Source: Prochilodus magdalenae
Taxonomy: Eukaryota > Chordata > Actinopteri > Characiformes > Prochilodontidae
Assembly (NCBI GenBank): GCA_024036415.1
Contig: JAMWET010000150.1
Location: 260,501-324,500, forward strand
Direction of reading: 5' to 3'
DNA: 64,000 bases
The translations under genes and the position numbers were made by a program. The notes below the pieces were generated by a model. It was not told the DNA's origin and searched no databases. It was given only the letters and a program-made list of their open reading frames with translations. Each line of letters starts with the position of its first letter. Within the stretch, counting starts at the first letter, position 1. Shown piece after piece: positions 41,819 to 58,871 of this stretch.

Positions 41819-43876
41819 TACACTGACATACCAAAAGTCATGCGACAGCAGTCTGTAAATTGATTTTGAAGTGGGGTTACCTCAGGTGGACAAACTAGGA
41901 ATGCCTACATCTGTATAAGTGGTGAGCATTGTCTTGTGGGTTATGGTGGGTACCTTGCAAATGGGTAATTTCCAGAGTAGTGCGGGAATAAAACATTCCA
42001 CAGCACCATGTGTGTACCATGAACACTTTCTAGAAGGCGAAGATGTGATTGATGAAAATAACCGGTGGTGTCTGGCTAGAATTGCAACTCTGGCAGACAT
42101 CGCATCTACATTCAACTCAGAAGGCCCCACATGCATAGCCCACCGGTCAGTGCAGCATTCTTTGGCTTCCATGGGATATGAGAACAGAAAACCCACCAGA
42201 GTGCCCCTGTTAACACCACAACATGGGGCACAGCCCCTTACCTTGTGAGGTTGTTAGCTGGACTCTAGAGGACTGGCAACTTGTGGCGGGGTCCAAAGAG
42301 TCACAGTACGTGTTGTTTTTGGGCTGATGGTATGGTTTGTGTTTTTGGTGCAGACTCTATACAGGCCTAGACTACAGCTGTGCAGACTGGTAGTGTCATC
42401 ATACAGATGTGTGGTATATTCTCATGGCATGGGTTGGGTCCACCTATTGGTCTTTGAGCAGGCTGGCCAGTGTTCAACCTCAGGCACAAGATAACACTTC
42501 ATAACTTTTACAGGTGTGGGAGAGTCCTCTGAGGTTACACCACTTCATTATCAGTAAACGTACAGGTGCATCTCACTAAATTAGAATATCATAAAAAAAT
42601 GTATTTCAGCAATTCAATACAAAACGTGAACCGATTATATACGTTCATTCAGAGTGATGTATTTCAAGTGTTTATTTCTTTTAATGTTGATTATTACGGC
42701 TTACAGCCAATGAAAACCCAAAAGTCAGTATCTCAGAAAATTAGAATAATCAACACAAAACATCTACAAAGGCATCCCAAGCATTTAAAATGGTCCCTTA
42801 GTCTGGTTCAGCAGGCTACACAATCACGGGGAAGACTGCTAACTTGACAGATGTCCAGAAGGCAGTCACTGACACACTCCACAAGGAGGGTATGCCACAG
42901 AAGGTCAGTGCTAAAGAAGCTGGCTGTTCACAGAGTGCTGTACCCAAGTATATTAATGGAAAGTTGAGTGGAAAGAAAAAGTGGGGTAGAAAAAGGTGCA
43001 CAAGCAACCGGGATAATCGCAGCCTTGATAGGACAATCAAGAAAAGGCCATTCAAAAATTTCAGGGAGATTCACAAGGAGTGGACTCAGTGCTTTAATAG
43101 CCACCACACACAGACGTATCCAGGACATTGGCTACAACTGTCACCTTCCTTGTGTCAAGCCCCTCATGACCAAGAGACAACGGCAGAAGCGTCTTACCTG
43201 GCCCAAGGAGAATAAGAACTGGACAGTTGCTCAGTGGTCCAAGGTGTTGTTTTCAGATGAAAGTAAATTTTGCATTTCATTCGGAAATCAAGGTCCCAGA
43301 GTCTGGAGGAAGAGTGGAGAAGCACACAATCCAAACTGCTTGAGGGCCAGTGTGAAGTTTCCACAATCAGTGATGGTTTAGGGAGCCAGATCATCTGCTG
43401 GTGTAGGTCCACTGTGTTATATCAAGACCAAAGTCAGCGCAGCCATCTACCAGGAAATTTTAGAGCACGTCATGCTTCCCTCTGCCAACAATCTTTTTGG
43501 AGATGAAATTTGGCTGATGGCTGATCGCCTCCATGCCACACCACACTGATGCAGTACTTCGTGCAAAAGGAGCCCCGAGCAAGTATTGAGCGCATTTACT
43601 GTACATACTTTTCAGTAGGCCAACATTTCCGAATTAAAAATCATTTTTTCAATTGGTCTTATGTAATATTCTAATTTTCTGAGATAATGACTTTGGGGTT
43701 TTCATTTCATAATCAACATTAAAAGAAAAACACTTGAAATAGATCCTTCTGTTTGTAATGAATCTATATAACACATGCGTTTCATGTTTTGTATCGAGTT
43801 AAATTACCTTTTTGATGATATTCTAATTTGAGATGCACCTGTACTACTATCACATGGCTTATGGTATGTCAGTGTA
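41819..43876 (+). mobile_element. Outer Tc1-like element with another element inside it
   Basis: The left terminal repeat starts CACTGACATACCAAAAGTC at 41821. The right one, read in reverse, starts CACTGACATACCATAAGCC and ends at 43874. Both are flanked by TA (41819-41820 and 43875-43876). Over the first 31 bases the two repeats agree at about 25. Between them, about 42040-42240 on the plus strand encodes a degraded Tc1 helix-turn-helix linker (SVQHSLASMGYENRKPTRVP). The rest of the transposase is short and full of stops. The inner element at 42,561-43,843 interrupts its right terminal repeat. The outer copy cannot be active. Confidence 0.75.
42561..43843 (+). mobile_element. Inner Tc1-like transposon, 1.28 kb, internally deleted
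   Basis: Ends TACAGGTGCATCTCACTAAA (left, 42561) and the inverted ATTTGAGATGCACCTGTA (right, to 43843), flanked by TA. Inverted similarity continues about 180 bp inward on each side. The transposase starts near 42844 (MTDVQKAVTDTLHKEG), changes frame near 43090, and includes LFSDESKF with the first catalytic aspartate (about 43250). After NNLFGDEIWLM (about 43510) it jumps directly to the extreme C-terminal sequence, so the second aspartate and final acidic residue are absent. It is non-autonomous. It retains more intact ends than the element it sits in. Confidence 0.85.
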
Positions 43877-46800
43877 CTTCGGTGTTTAGTGTAGGTCAGT
43901 TCTTCAAACTTGGCATATACTAGCTAGTTATAATAAGTGGTTCTAGGGAAAAGTAAAGAGAACCTGGTGACGATTTTTAGCATATCTCCCCAAACAATAA
44001 AGGCATAGTGAATACATTTTCTTTATAATTTTAAGTTTTCAATATTAAGTTATTTAAAGTGTTTTATTCATATTATAGTTGCCTATTTGACTGTATTGGG
44101 TCATGGTCTGTTTATTCATTGTCAGTCTAACTTTAATTCTGTTTATCATTTGCTGAATTGTGTGAATAGATCCATGTAAAGCATGTAGAGACTAAAAACA
44201 GTAACTACCACAAAATAAACTAGTAATTGTGTGTATAAAAGATTATTGTATGTTAACAGGGTTCTAATGTTTTCTAACCAAAATAATAAAAAAAAAAAAC
44301 TCCTTTTAACATTTTTTTAGGCCCTTCTCAACTTCTGGATGAACATTAACCAGTTGCGTGCTCAGCCACTTTATACACTTATACAATCTAACGGTAACTT
44401 GGAGATACCCTAAGTCAGAGCTTTGAGTGTTGTAAGCCTAGTCAGCACAGGCAAGGCAAAGACACTGGGGTTCATAGTCCTTGGGGGCTTAATGTCAACT
44501 AGTTTCTCCTTCTTTGCATTAAAAAAAAGCTACGATTACTTAAAAATACACCCACACATCAGGCTACACTGCAGCTCCAGCTCAGCTGAAAAACAGCAAT
44601 GGTGCTTAAACAAGCGAATCGCGTTGTTGTTTTTATTCTTTCGAATGTGGCGGTCTATTTTTTCCCCCACAATGATGTCGACAATATCCTGAGTACAGAG
44701 ATACGAGTGTTCAACATCACCGCAAGTTGTACCTCAGTTGCTGCCCATCTTCCATGCGGAATAACAGTAGCCTCCTCACTGGAGGTGAAACCCTCGGACT
44801 GGTGGGTGTTAATAAAGACGCACCTCCATATGGCATGCTTACAAAACGCTCTGGTAGAACATTAACATCTTTCTCACCATCAAACCATTCTGGGGCACAT
44901 TATTCAACTCCTCTGCCTTTATCGTCCTTCAGCCACACATCTTCCAGCAGCAATCAGGTAGCAAACTGAAGAACCAAATCAGGAGATAAGCAACCTTGCT
45001 AACGTGGTCTGGTTCCTAGAAGCAGTTCAGAGAATGAGAGATGGTTTAAAAAAGACTCAAAGGTCATGGTAAAAAAAAGTGAAAGAGTAAAACATTCCTC
45101 AACAAAATTAAATAACCAAGACAGTCAAAATAAAAAGCTATGAGGAGGCCAACAAGTATAAGTTTTTTTTTTGCATAAGATAAAGCATATCTAGATTAAT
45201 CAAGAAATGCTTGAGTTCAGCTATGCATTCACTATCAAATAGGCACCCTGCCTACACTTTCTATATGTGAATAAAAATGCTTTAGTATACGACAGTATAT
45301 AATTGAAATTCATCTAAATTGAATGAATCATACAGAGCACAGTGTTACTTGTTTGTAGAGGTGAAGCATCTCATGGACTTGGTAAAAGCCATGGTCATGG
45401 ATACGCGTGTCACTGTTTATTCACAATGACATAGAATACTCTCTCTCTGGGGTATTTGTTCAAATGGAAGAATAAAAAATTGGACGTTGTTCGAAGAAGT
45501 GCAAAATATAGTTTGGGGCAAGTCCACTCTATGTACAAAACAAGTTTGAGGCATGACCTAGAGATTGACATTGAGAATATACGACAGCAAAGTCATATCT
45601 ACAAATAAGCATTAAAATATAAAATGTGTAGAGAACTACAAATGTGGCAAAATCGCCACAGCAGGCCGGCATCAGCATCCAGAATCCATACATGTTTTAT
45701 CAAACAATCCTGGTTCGTATCTGATAAAACCAGCCATCTACCAAATGTGGATAGAAATGTGCAGAGGCGATTATGATTCTGATCACGCATGCCTGAAATC
45801 AAGATGTTGGAAATATACAAAAGGGAAATATTAACTTGGCGAATAGAATACTTAATCTGATTTATCATTTAAGTTATCTGTAAATTTTAATATCATTTTA
45901 ATAATGTCAGAACGGACACACATTTTCTCCATCAAGGTGAGGTTTGTTCAGCTAAATCTCTCTGAGAAGAAATGGCAATGCAGCCTTTTATGAATGCTTA
46001 TATATATATAATATAATATATATATAATATATATATATATATATTATATATTATTATATATATTATATATTATATATATAATATATATATTTAAAAAGGT
46101 TGTTTTTTTAAAAATTGCAACTTCCAAGCTCTTTTTTAAACAGCCAGCAAGTGGCTAATTTACTGGCAGTTTTATGCTGCCTAGTCATCAGCTGACTTCA
46201 TACTGGCATGTGTGTGAGAGAGATGGAAGTAAAACCACAACAATGCAGGACAAACAATGCCAACATTCCCGTGTAGCACAAGAGCGAAAACAAATACAAG
46301 CAAACGGTAGCAGGGATCCAATTCCACGATCTCTCGAGCTCCATTTGAAAGGCGAGAAGCTGTGTGCATGTACACCAAGTCATTCATTCTATTTGGAGTA
46401 CAAGAGAACACTTAAATGGTAAGACAGTGTTTTTCTTTTACAAAACAACCTGCAAAATATTCCTTTGAAATGCAGGCTAACATAGATGAACTATAATGCT
46501 CACAATACTCTTGCAGCAATTACTCAAATTTTGGTAAACCACATTTTAAACTCAATATAACCAATTCCAATCTGTGTGCAGTTTGAATTTAAAGTTGCAT
46601 AGCTAAGCGTGAGCAGACATGCATGGACAGCTATGCTACTTCAAACATGCATATACTTTATTCTCATCTACTTAGTGTTTACATATGAACTGTAAGGAAC
46701 ACTGAGGCGTTCAAAAAAGTTGTGCAAGGCTTCTCCGACAACAAGACCACGGAAAGTACTGAAAGTGGATTCTAATGAGGTTCTACACAATTTAAGTTAA

Positions 46801-47141
46801 GCAGCACAATGTTTTGTAGAGTATTAACTATTTGACCATCTGTTTGCATCTATTCAAAGATGTGTCTATAAATGTCATTTATTTTAGTTTAGCAAAGAAC
46901 CAAGACCATCCAGCACATCCTCAAACAGCACACAGAGAGGAAAAGCACGACTGACTTAATTTACTGAGGTAAGTTTTAAAAAACAAAGAAAAAACATAAA
47001 TCAATTTTAAAGATCCAGTCAGCCTGAATCACCAAAAACTCTTTCAACCATGAAACGCAAATGCATTCTTATTAAGCGCATCTGCAAAAACAGTTCAGAT
47101 CCTCCAGCACATAAAAAAAAATGATTTAAAAGTCTTTCGTT
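43877..47141. other. Intergenic region between the transposons and rps6kb1
   Basis: No supported gene. Contains an AT microsatellite near 46.0 kb. Part of the right side may belong to the rps6kb1 3' UTR if transcription runs past the candidate poly(A) signal at 47,147-47,142. Open frames here are short and unlike any family I know. Confidence 0.6.
45999..46091. repeat. AT-rich microsatellite
   Basis: About 90 bp composed almost wholly of A and T alternations with small interruptions (ATAATATA units), able to form cruciform-like structures. Confidence 0.9.
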
Positions 47142-47147
47142 TTTATT
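47142..47147 (-). other. rps6kb1: Candidate rps6kb1 poly(A) signal
   Basis: AATAAA on the minus strand about 625 bases after the stop codon, followed by a TTATGTGCTGG stretch that could be the downstream GU-rich element. Others exist further on, so use is uncertain. Confidence 0.4.
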
Positions 47148-47771
47148 GAGGCTCTTGTGTACTGACCCATCATCTATATAATCACTGTGGGATGTACTTA
47201 ATGTTCAAAGAGAATAAGACATACGCCAGCTTATTAACCTCTGCATGGTGGAAATCCCCACAAATTCATCTCTCCTTTCTATTAACAATGATTTCATTCA
47301 GAGACAGAAAGCCATTCTGCTTTCCAAGCAATACTGTAAAAACACAAAGCATCCCATGGAAGAAATTCCTCAATAGCACTTGATCATCTTGCAGGGAGCA
47401 CCACGTCATCTAGTCAGCACATTTAGCAAACAGTGCCAAGTCATATTTGATTTGTTTTGTTCATGTGTTTCATATTCCTTTTATGGTACAATCATGTAAA
47501 AAAGTCATTAATCCAAAAGAAGGCCCAATCCTGATCATCCATCTGATATGTTATGACAGGAAGCATCTGAGAACAATGTGGTCTGAGGATTTGGGACGTG
47601 AGGAACTGAAGTAGTTTCTCAAGCTCAGTGAAGCACACATGCTCATCAGATAGTGAAGGACAGTCTACAGTAGTAGAAGGTTGTGTGGTGGTGGGGAGTT
47701 TCCATTTTTCCCTAGTATTCATATAAAAGAAATGGGGAAAGCAAAAGTAAATCTCTAGGTCAAGCTAATGG

Positions 47772-53040
<5,269 letters not shown>

Positions 53041-53170
53041 CGTTTATTTCGCTGCGTTAATCCGCTGTAAGCGAGAGACGGAGAGAGAAGGCTGCGCTTC
53101 CCGCCTCATGGACATGAACACACCGTCGCCATGACCGGCTACGGCAGGAGCATGCGCACAACAGCCCTCG
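53041..53170 (-). promoter_or_regulatory. rps6kb1: rps6kb1 5' UTR and promoter region
   Basis: The area is GC-richer than the AT-rich flank beyond 53,165 and carries several CpG dinucleotides, as does 52,890-53,040. No TATA box is seen. The transcription start is inferred, not shown. Confidence 0.45.
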
Positions 53171-54299
53171 TAGCATTGCTATTATTATTATCATTATTTT
53201 ATTATTTTAATATTTTATTTATTAGAATTTGTGGACAATGCAGCAGACCAAAAAAGAAACATGAAAGGGAATACCCAATTAAAAGACGGAAAAATGTGTG
53301 CCAGTGATTAAAACTACAAATATGCTAAAACGTACAGAGTAACATCAGGGCGGAATTATGGAGTACTGCTGAATGCACTGTGCTACATGGATTAAGACAT
53401 CTATTCAGAATATATCTCATTTTAAGTGCTGCTGTCATCTGTACCTAATTCACACTGTTCCTCCTTCTTAATTTAAAATAAATTAAAATATATTAATGAA
53501 TAAATATTTCCAAAGGTTCATGTGTTTGTCAAATGTCTACCTGTATATAAAAATCAATACTGTGTTTTTGAGAAGCGACACAAAACATAATATTGTGATA
53601 TATGTGTATGTGTTACTATTAGACAAACAGTTAAAAACAGTTATAATACAGATTGTTATTATATCCTAATAATATATCCGAAGTTCAGACTGTTATTATT
53701 ATCAGTTCAAAAGAGTGTAATAATACTGACATAAATAACTGACCTATTACATTGATTTTTCAGTCTACTCAGACTTTAGGGGAAACTTCAATGTTTGTAA
53801 AGAGGATATAGATGCTATTTATGTAGAGTGCACCAAATAAACTTAATTAAATTAATTTCACTCACAAATTAAGGTCACTCCCAAACAAGTTGCAGTTATA
53901 GTTATGTAAAGTATATATAGTGTCTAATATAAACATAGTATGAACATTTCAAAGCAAAAGAGATCTTTGTTTCTTTGGACATAATGCATAAAACTGACGC
54001 ATACACTTTAGTTTGAGCAGAATGTTATTCATCACACAGTTTACATAACAGTATGCATTGTTTTACAGTGTACGGACAATTTATACCATTATTATAAAGC
54101 TGCATGGTAAAAAGAAACTATTACACGAGTCTATAATGTTGTCTACCTGTAGTGTTGTGTATTTACTAACTGTCAGCCGTGCATTGATAACCACAGTTAT
54201 TGGGTTAAATGTTTAAATGTCCATACACAAACATCTGATCATCTCTAAACATCACGGTAGCCAACTTATTTATATGTACAAAATATAAAACCCGCCGTG
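53171..54299. other. AT-rich spacer between divergent rps6kb1 and tubd1
   Basis: No gene, RNA or recognised mobile element. Short stretches of ATT repeats occur near 53,180-53,225. Confidence 0.6.
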
Positions 54300-54813
54300 T
54301 CGTTTCTATGAGACTGTATTGATGCTGTGGCTTTCAGTTCAGACCAGAGGCTGCAGGACCTGACTACACTGCGGCTCGGGGCACGTGGTATCCGGAGGAG
54401 GGAAATTGAGAAGTCCTTCGAAACAGGCAGCTGTTGCTGTCCCGGCGTTTCTGTGGAAGAGCGGGTTAATGCGGCTGTTTGGCGGGTTCTGGGAGATTAA
54501 ACAGTCTTCTTGCGGTGTTCACTTCGCCTTCGTTATTTCAGTTGTGAGAAAGATACGCGGTCAGGAAACTGCAATAAAACTGGAGACGTTTTAACGTCGC
54601 GAGCAGCAGGCTAAGCTAAGGCTACAGACAGGAGACCTGCTGAATCTGATATTAGCTGAGCAGACATGCGGGTTCAGCTCCTCCAGCTCGGTCTCCAAAT
54701 TACAAATGTTTGTTTAAGCTATTTTTTCGAGTGTCCGAAGTTACAATAGTCTGTTCACTAATAATCTGACTCGGTGTGTTAGCAGGCTGGGCACTAGCTA
54801 ACACAACCCAAAC
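54300..54813 (+). promoter_or_regulatory. tubd1: tubd1 promoter and 5' UTR region
   Basis: The sequence becomes richer in CpG from about 54,295 and lies directly upstream of the tubd1 start codon. No clear TATA box. Whether the 5' UTR is spliced cannot be decided; several out-of-frame ATGs exist upstream. Confidence 0.4.
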
Positions 54814-55027
54814 ATGTCCGTAGTGACGGTTCAGTTGGGTCAGTGTGGTAATCAGATCGGCCCAGAGCTGTTCAGCACTCTTTACCATGACTCCAGTGGA
54901 GCCAGTCAAAAGACATATAAGGGGTTCAGCCATGAGAGATTTTTTTGGGAGAATTCAGAAGGAGGTAAATCAAATAAGTCTAACAGTACCAGTATTTTTC
55001 TCTCTCTCTCTTTCTCACTGTGCGTGA

Positions 55028-55082
<55 letters not shown>

Positions 55083-58000
55083 CTTTATTGATCCCAAAGG
55101 AAATTTAGCAATGTGTATATGCATGCATGCTTGTATGTATTTGTGTGTTTATAGATGATGTTCAAAGAGATTGTGCTTCTCTTCTAGGGCTGGTGGCGCG
55201 ATCTGTTCTGGTTGATATGGAGCCTAAAGTTATTTCTCAAGCCATAACAAAGGCATCAAAATCTGGAAAGTGGAAATATGAGGAGAAAGCACACTTCTGC
55301 CAAAAACAAGGCTCTGGAAACAACTGGGCGAATGGGTGAGAAAAGTGTTTCATGTTGTTATTTAAAATTCAGAACACAGAAGCTCAAATGCTGTAATGAA
55401 ATACTCATGCAATGTGTTGTTACTGTAGTATTAAGCATTTATGTAGTTTATTAAATCATTCACTGATCTTCATGAGATCAGTGGTATCTCATTTTTTATT
55501 GAATATATACACATATACATTTTATACAGTTGATGTATTAGGGACATACATAATACATGCATTTGTGATATGCACCAGAGTATTATTAGTCATACTAGAG
55601 GTGGCACTTTCTTACTATCACTTTCTTAGTTTGATATTGAAACCTCTCTTCTAAGCTTTAAAATTTGCTATTTTTTAAAAATCTTTTTAAAAATTTTGAA
55701 TACAGAGTATTCTTTTTTTCCCCCCTCCCTCTTATATCCAGTCCAGCATTCCTGCTTATATTAGACTAATAACGCTACCTGTTGTTACACCAATACCTCT
55801 TTTTTAGACATAAAATGCTCATTGCATCATATGATTATTGGTTGTGTGTGCTTTTCTGTAGATACTGTGTTCATGGCCCACGACATGAGGAAGCTGTGGA
55901 GGATCTTGTCCGGAGAGAGGTGGAGCGCTGTGATCGCCTTTCAGGAATCTTTGCCATGATGAGTGTTGCAGGGGGTACAGGTTCTGGAGTGGGGACCTTC
56001 ATCACGCAGTGTCTGCGAGACATGTATCCCCATTCTTTTATTCTCAATCATCTGACGTGGCCTTACAGAACAGGAGAGGTAATTTTGTTTTTTATAAGGG
56101 CACTAGACATCAGGGAGACATCATTGCACTCATGCCTACATTTACTTTCTGTTCTCTTTGCAGGTAATTGTTCAGAACTACAATTCGGTGCTCACGCTGT
56201 CGCGTCTGTACCATCTGTCAGATGCCCTTGTGGTTCACGAAAACGACACTGTTCACAAAATCTGCAGCCAACTGATGAACATCAAGCACATTTCTATCTG
56301 TGATATTAATAAGGTGATTGCTCATCAACTGGGAAGCATGCTGCAGCCAGCGTATACTGCAGACTCACCCACCCACTACAGCAGAAATCCTATAGGTAGT
56401 ACAGACCTAACCTTGTTCACAGTCTTCTTATTCCAAAAAGAAATGTAGTGTAATTTCAGTGAGATTTATTATGATTCCTTTTCTTTGTCCAGGTGAATTA
56501 CTGAGCTCCCTGGCCTGTCATCCTGAATACAAACTGCTAAGCCTATGCAACATTCCTCAAATGTCTCAGGCCTCACTGGCCTACAGTGCCTATACATGGC
56601 CGGGATTGCTCAAACATTTAAGACAAATGCTCATTGCCAAAGCCAGAATGGAGGAAGGTAACTAAATCAAATCATATGCTTGAATTCATGTGTATTTACA
56701 CTGATCAGCCAGATCATTAAACGTACCTCGTCTTATTATCCATTTTGTCAGCTCTATTTACCATATAGATGCACTTTGTAGTTCTACAATTACAGACGGT
56801 GGTCCATGTGTTTCTCTGCACACTTTATCTCCCTTTCACCATGTCCTTCACTGGTAAGGACCCCCACAGAGCAGGTAGTATTTGGGGTGGTGGGTTATTC
56901 TCAGTACTGCGGTGACACTGCTGTGGTGATGTGTTATTGTGTGTTGTGCTGAGCCATGTGGATCAGACACCACATTGCTGCTGGAGACGCACACTGTCCA
57001 CTCTATTGAAGACCCCAAACTTGTTGGTCCGCCTTGTACATGTAAAGCCTGAGACTGTGCTGCTGTACAGATTGTTTAAGTTACCTCATAATGCACCTCA
57101 TAGGACGCTGTTAGCTAGATAGTATTGGTTGGTGGACTATACTCAAGCCAAGTCAGCTAGTTTTATTGTCTCAATTTAGTAGTAACACTAAGGCGTTTAT
57201 GAACTCCACAGCACTGTGTCACGGCTGTGTCTGATTCAGTCATAGTGCCACAACACACACTAACACACCGCTACGTCAATGTCATTGCAATGCTGAGAAT
57301 GATCCACCACCCAAATTATATCTGCTCTGCGGGGGTCCTGACAATTGATGAACAGGGTGAAAGGGGGCTAAAAAGTATGCAGAAAAACAGACGGACTGCA
57401 GTGCATCTGTATGGTATGAAGGTTTAGTGGAGGATGAGTATAGAAAAAAGGAGGTGGTTTTAATGTTATGGCTGAACCATGTACGTGCACATTTATATTT
57501 GTATTTAATTTGGCATTTCCATGTTGGGATGTTTTAAACAAGTCAGAATACTATTTCTTATAGGGATCGACTGGAAAGTGTGTTTGCCATCATCTGGAGG
57601 CTCAAAAAATGGACAAATGGGTTTTAACCGATCACTATCCAACCTTCTGATACTGCGGGGTAAAGATGTTTCCAGTGCTGACACAGGCAAGTATTATATG
57701 CTTGCTTTTATTTGGCTTTATGTTCATTCTATTTTAAGGATTTCATTTGTGCTAAGCAAATGCACCCTAAATAAACAAAAATTGTTTGGAATTAACAGGT
57801 GTTTTTAAGGACCCTGCCTTGTATGTCTCATGGCTCCCACCAGATGGCACCTTTAGCTCATGGAACTCACCTGTACCCTTCAATGGCTATGAGAAGTCTG
57901 CCACATTAGTCAGCAATAGCCAATTCCTGTTAAAACCTCTGGATGATATTGTTAGAAAGGCTTGGAACATGTTTATATCTAGGTAAGGATAATATTTAAA

Positions 58001-58175
58001 TGATGTATATGTAACTACATTTGTTTTCATTTTACTAGCAGCTCCATAACACTGAATTTCTTTTCTCTACAGGGCCTATGTTCATCAATATACCAAATTT
58101 GGAATATCAGATGAAGAGTTTCTTGATAGCTTTAGCGTGTTGGAACAGATCATTTCCAGCTACACACACCTTTGA
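54814..58175 (+). CDS. tubd1: Delta-tubulin, 8 coding exons
   Basis: Exons: 54814-54964, 55188-55335, 55862-56078, 56164-56395, 56493-56657, 57564-57686, 57799-57982, 58073-58175. Phases close to give 440 residues (human TUBD1 is 453). The N-terminus [16 protein letters not shown] carries the tubulin nucleotide-binding start, and GGTGSG at 137-142 is the tubulin signature loop. The C-terminus runs [11 protein letters not shown] to a stop at 58173-58175. It lacks the acidic tail of alpha and beta tubulins, as expected for delta. In the known family it stabilises centriole triplet microtubules and acts in cilia and spermatid manchette formation. Seven introns; six are GT-AG and the sixth starts with GC (see findings). 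Intron 1 holds a GATA microsatellite and intron 5 a 783 bp fold-back MITE. Confidence 0.95.
55028..55115 (-). repeat. (GATA)n microsatellite joined to a retroposon 3' end
   Basis: GATA units run from about 55028 to 55081 and pass straight into TACTTTATTGATCCCAAAGG, the reverse complement of a common fish LINE/SINE 3' end (...GGGATCAATAAAGTA). On the minus strand the microsatellite is the element's simple-sequence tail. It lies in tubd1 intron 1. Confidence 0.7.
56699..57481. mobile_element. Fold-back MITE, copy A (complete)
   Basis: Terminal inverted repeats: left CACTGATCAGCCAGATCATT (56699) and right, in reverse, CATGGTTCAGCCATAACATT (57481), with flanking TA at 56697-56698 and 57482-57483. 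Inside, 56885-56971 and 57225-57312 are a second, longer imperfect inverted pair (TATTCTCAGTACTGCGGTGA against TCATTGCAATGCTGAGAATG). No coding capacity. It fills most of tubd1 intron 5 and is the best-preserved of four related copies in the window. Confidence 0.8.
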
Positions 58176-58321
58176 ATTTACATTGTTTACATTGTTTGGT
58201 GAAGTATTTTGTATTATTTAAAAGCATATAATTGCTCATGTTTAAAATAGCAGGCATCCTGTAATCCACAAGAACGTTCAGTTAAAAATCCCTTTCAATA
58301 ACTTAAGCTCATCTTTGTCAA

Positions 58322-58327
58322 AATAAA
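58322..58327 (+). other. tubd1: Candidate tubd1 poly(A) signal
   Basis: AATAAA about 147 bases after the tubd1 stop, the first on this strand. Confidence 0.6.
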
Positions 58328-58353
58328 TCTTCCAATTAAAACTTCAGGTCAGC

Positions 58354-58359
58354 TTTATT
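58354..58359 (-). other. Candidate poly(A) signal for the vmp1/pri-mir-21 strand
   Basis: Minus-strand AATAAA about 510 bases downstream of the mir-21 hairpin. It faces the tubd1 signal only 26 bases away. Use by a pri-mir-21 transcript is inferred. Confidence 0.35.
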
Positions 58360-58871
58360 TTTTAATATACAGACATTTCATTACATACAACTATTTTGCT
58401 GTGCTAACATGAGGTAGATGTGTTGTTTCATCATGCAAGTAAACTCAGAGGTACATTCAGACAACCTACAAAAGGGTCAGATAATGTGACATTTCTAATT
58501 ACACTCATCCAAGTTCCCTCGCATGGATTAAGTGTAAACTTGGATGTCTACAGTAGTACTAAAAACCTGTTATGTTTTTGGATTAGACCTAATCTGGGTA
58601 TATGCATGCATTCATCCATCTCACGTAGTCTAAGCACAAAACACCCTGGAGCACAGTAATTGTAGTTTCCAGCTGCAGACTTTTTTTTCCCTCTTTCTCA
58701 GACGTTAAAATGATCGTTTGGTGACACCAGATTTTGAATAAAGCTGGGTAGACTGGAGCGTGCTGAAAAAAGGAAGAGTTATTCGAAGCATGCCGAGTTG
58801 AGTTACTAGCAACCAAAGAAGCAAAAACAAAGCAGACACATATCCACCTCCTGCAAGATGACCAATCCAAA

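Noticed and set aside
41882..42248. Overlapping open frames of about 105 codons on both strands upstream of snx19
   Set aside because: They fall within the outer Tc1-like element; the plus frame is transposase debris.
57686..57690. A GT donor four bases past the end of tubd1 exon 6
   Set aside because: Joining from it to the acceptor at 57799 gives an early stop and breaks the conserved sequence.
58589..58870. A 93-codon minus-strand frame next to mir-21
   Set aside because: Downstream of the hairpin, no homology, and no splice connection to the donor at 59181 could be shown.
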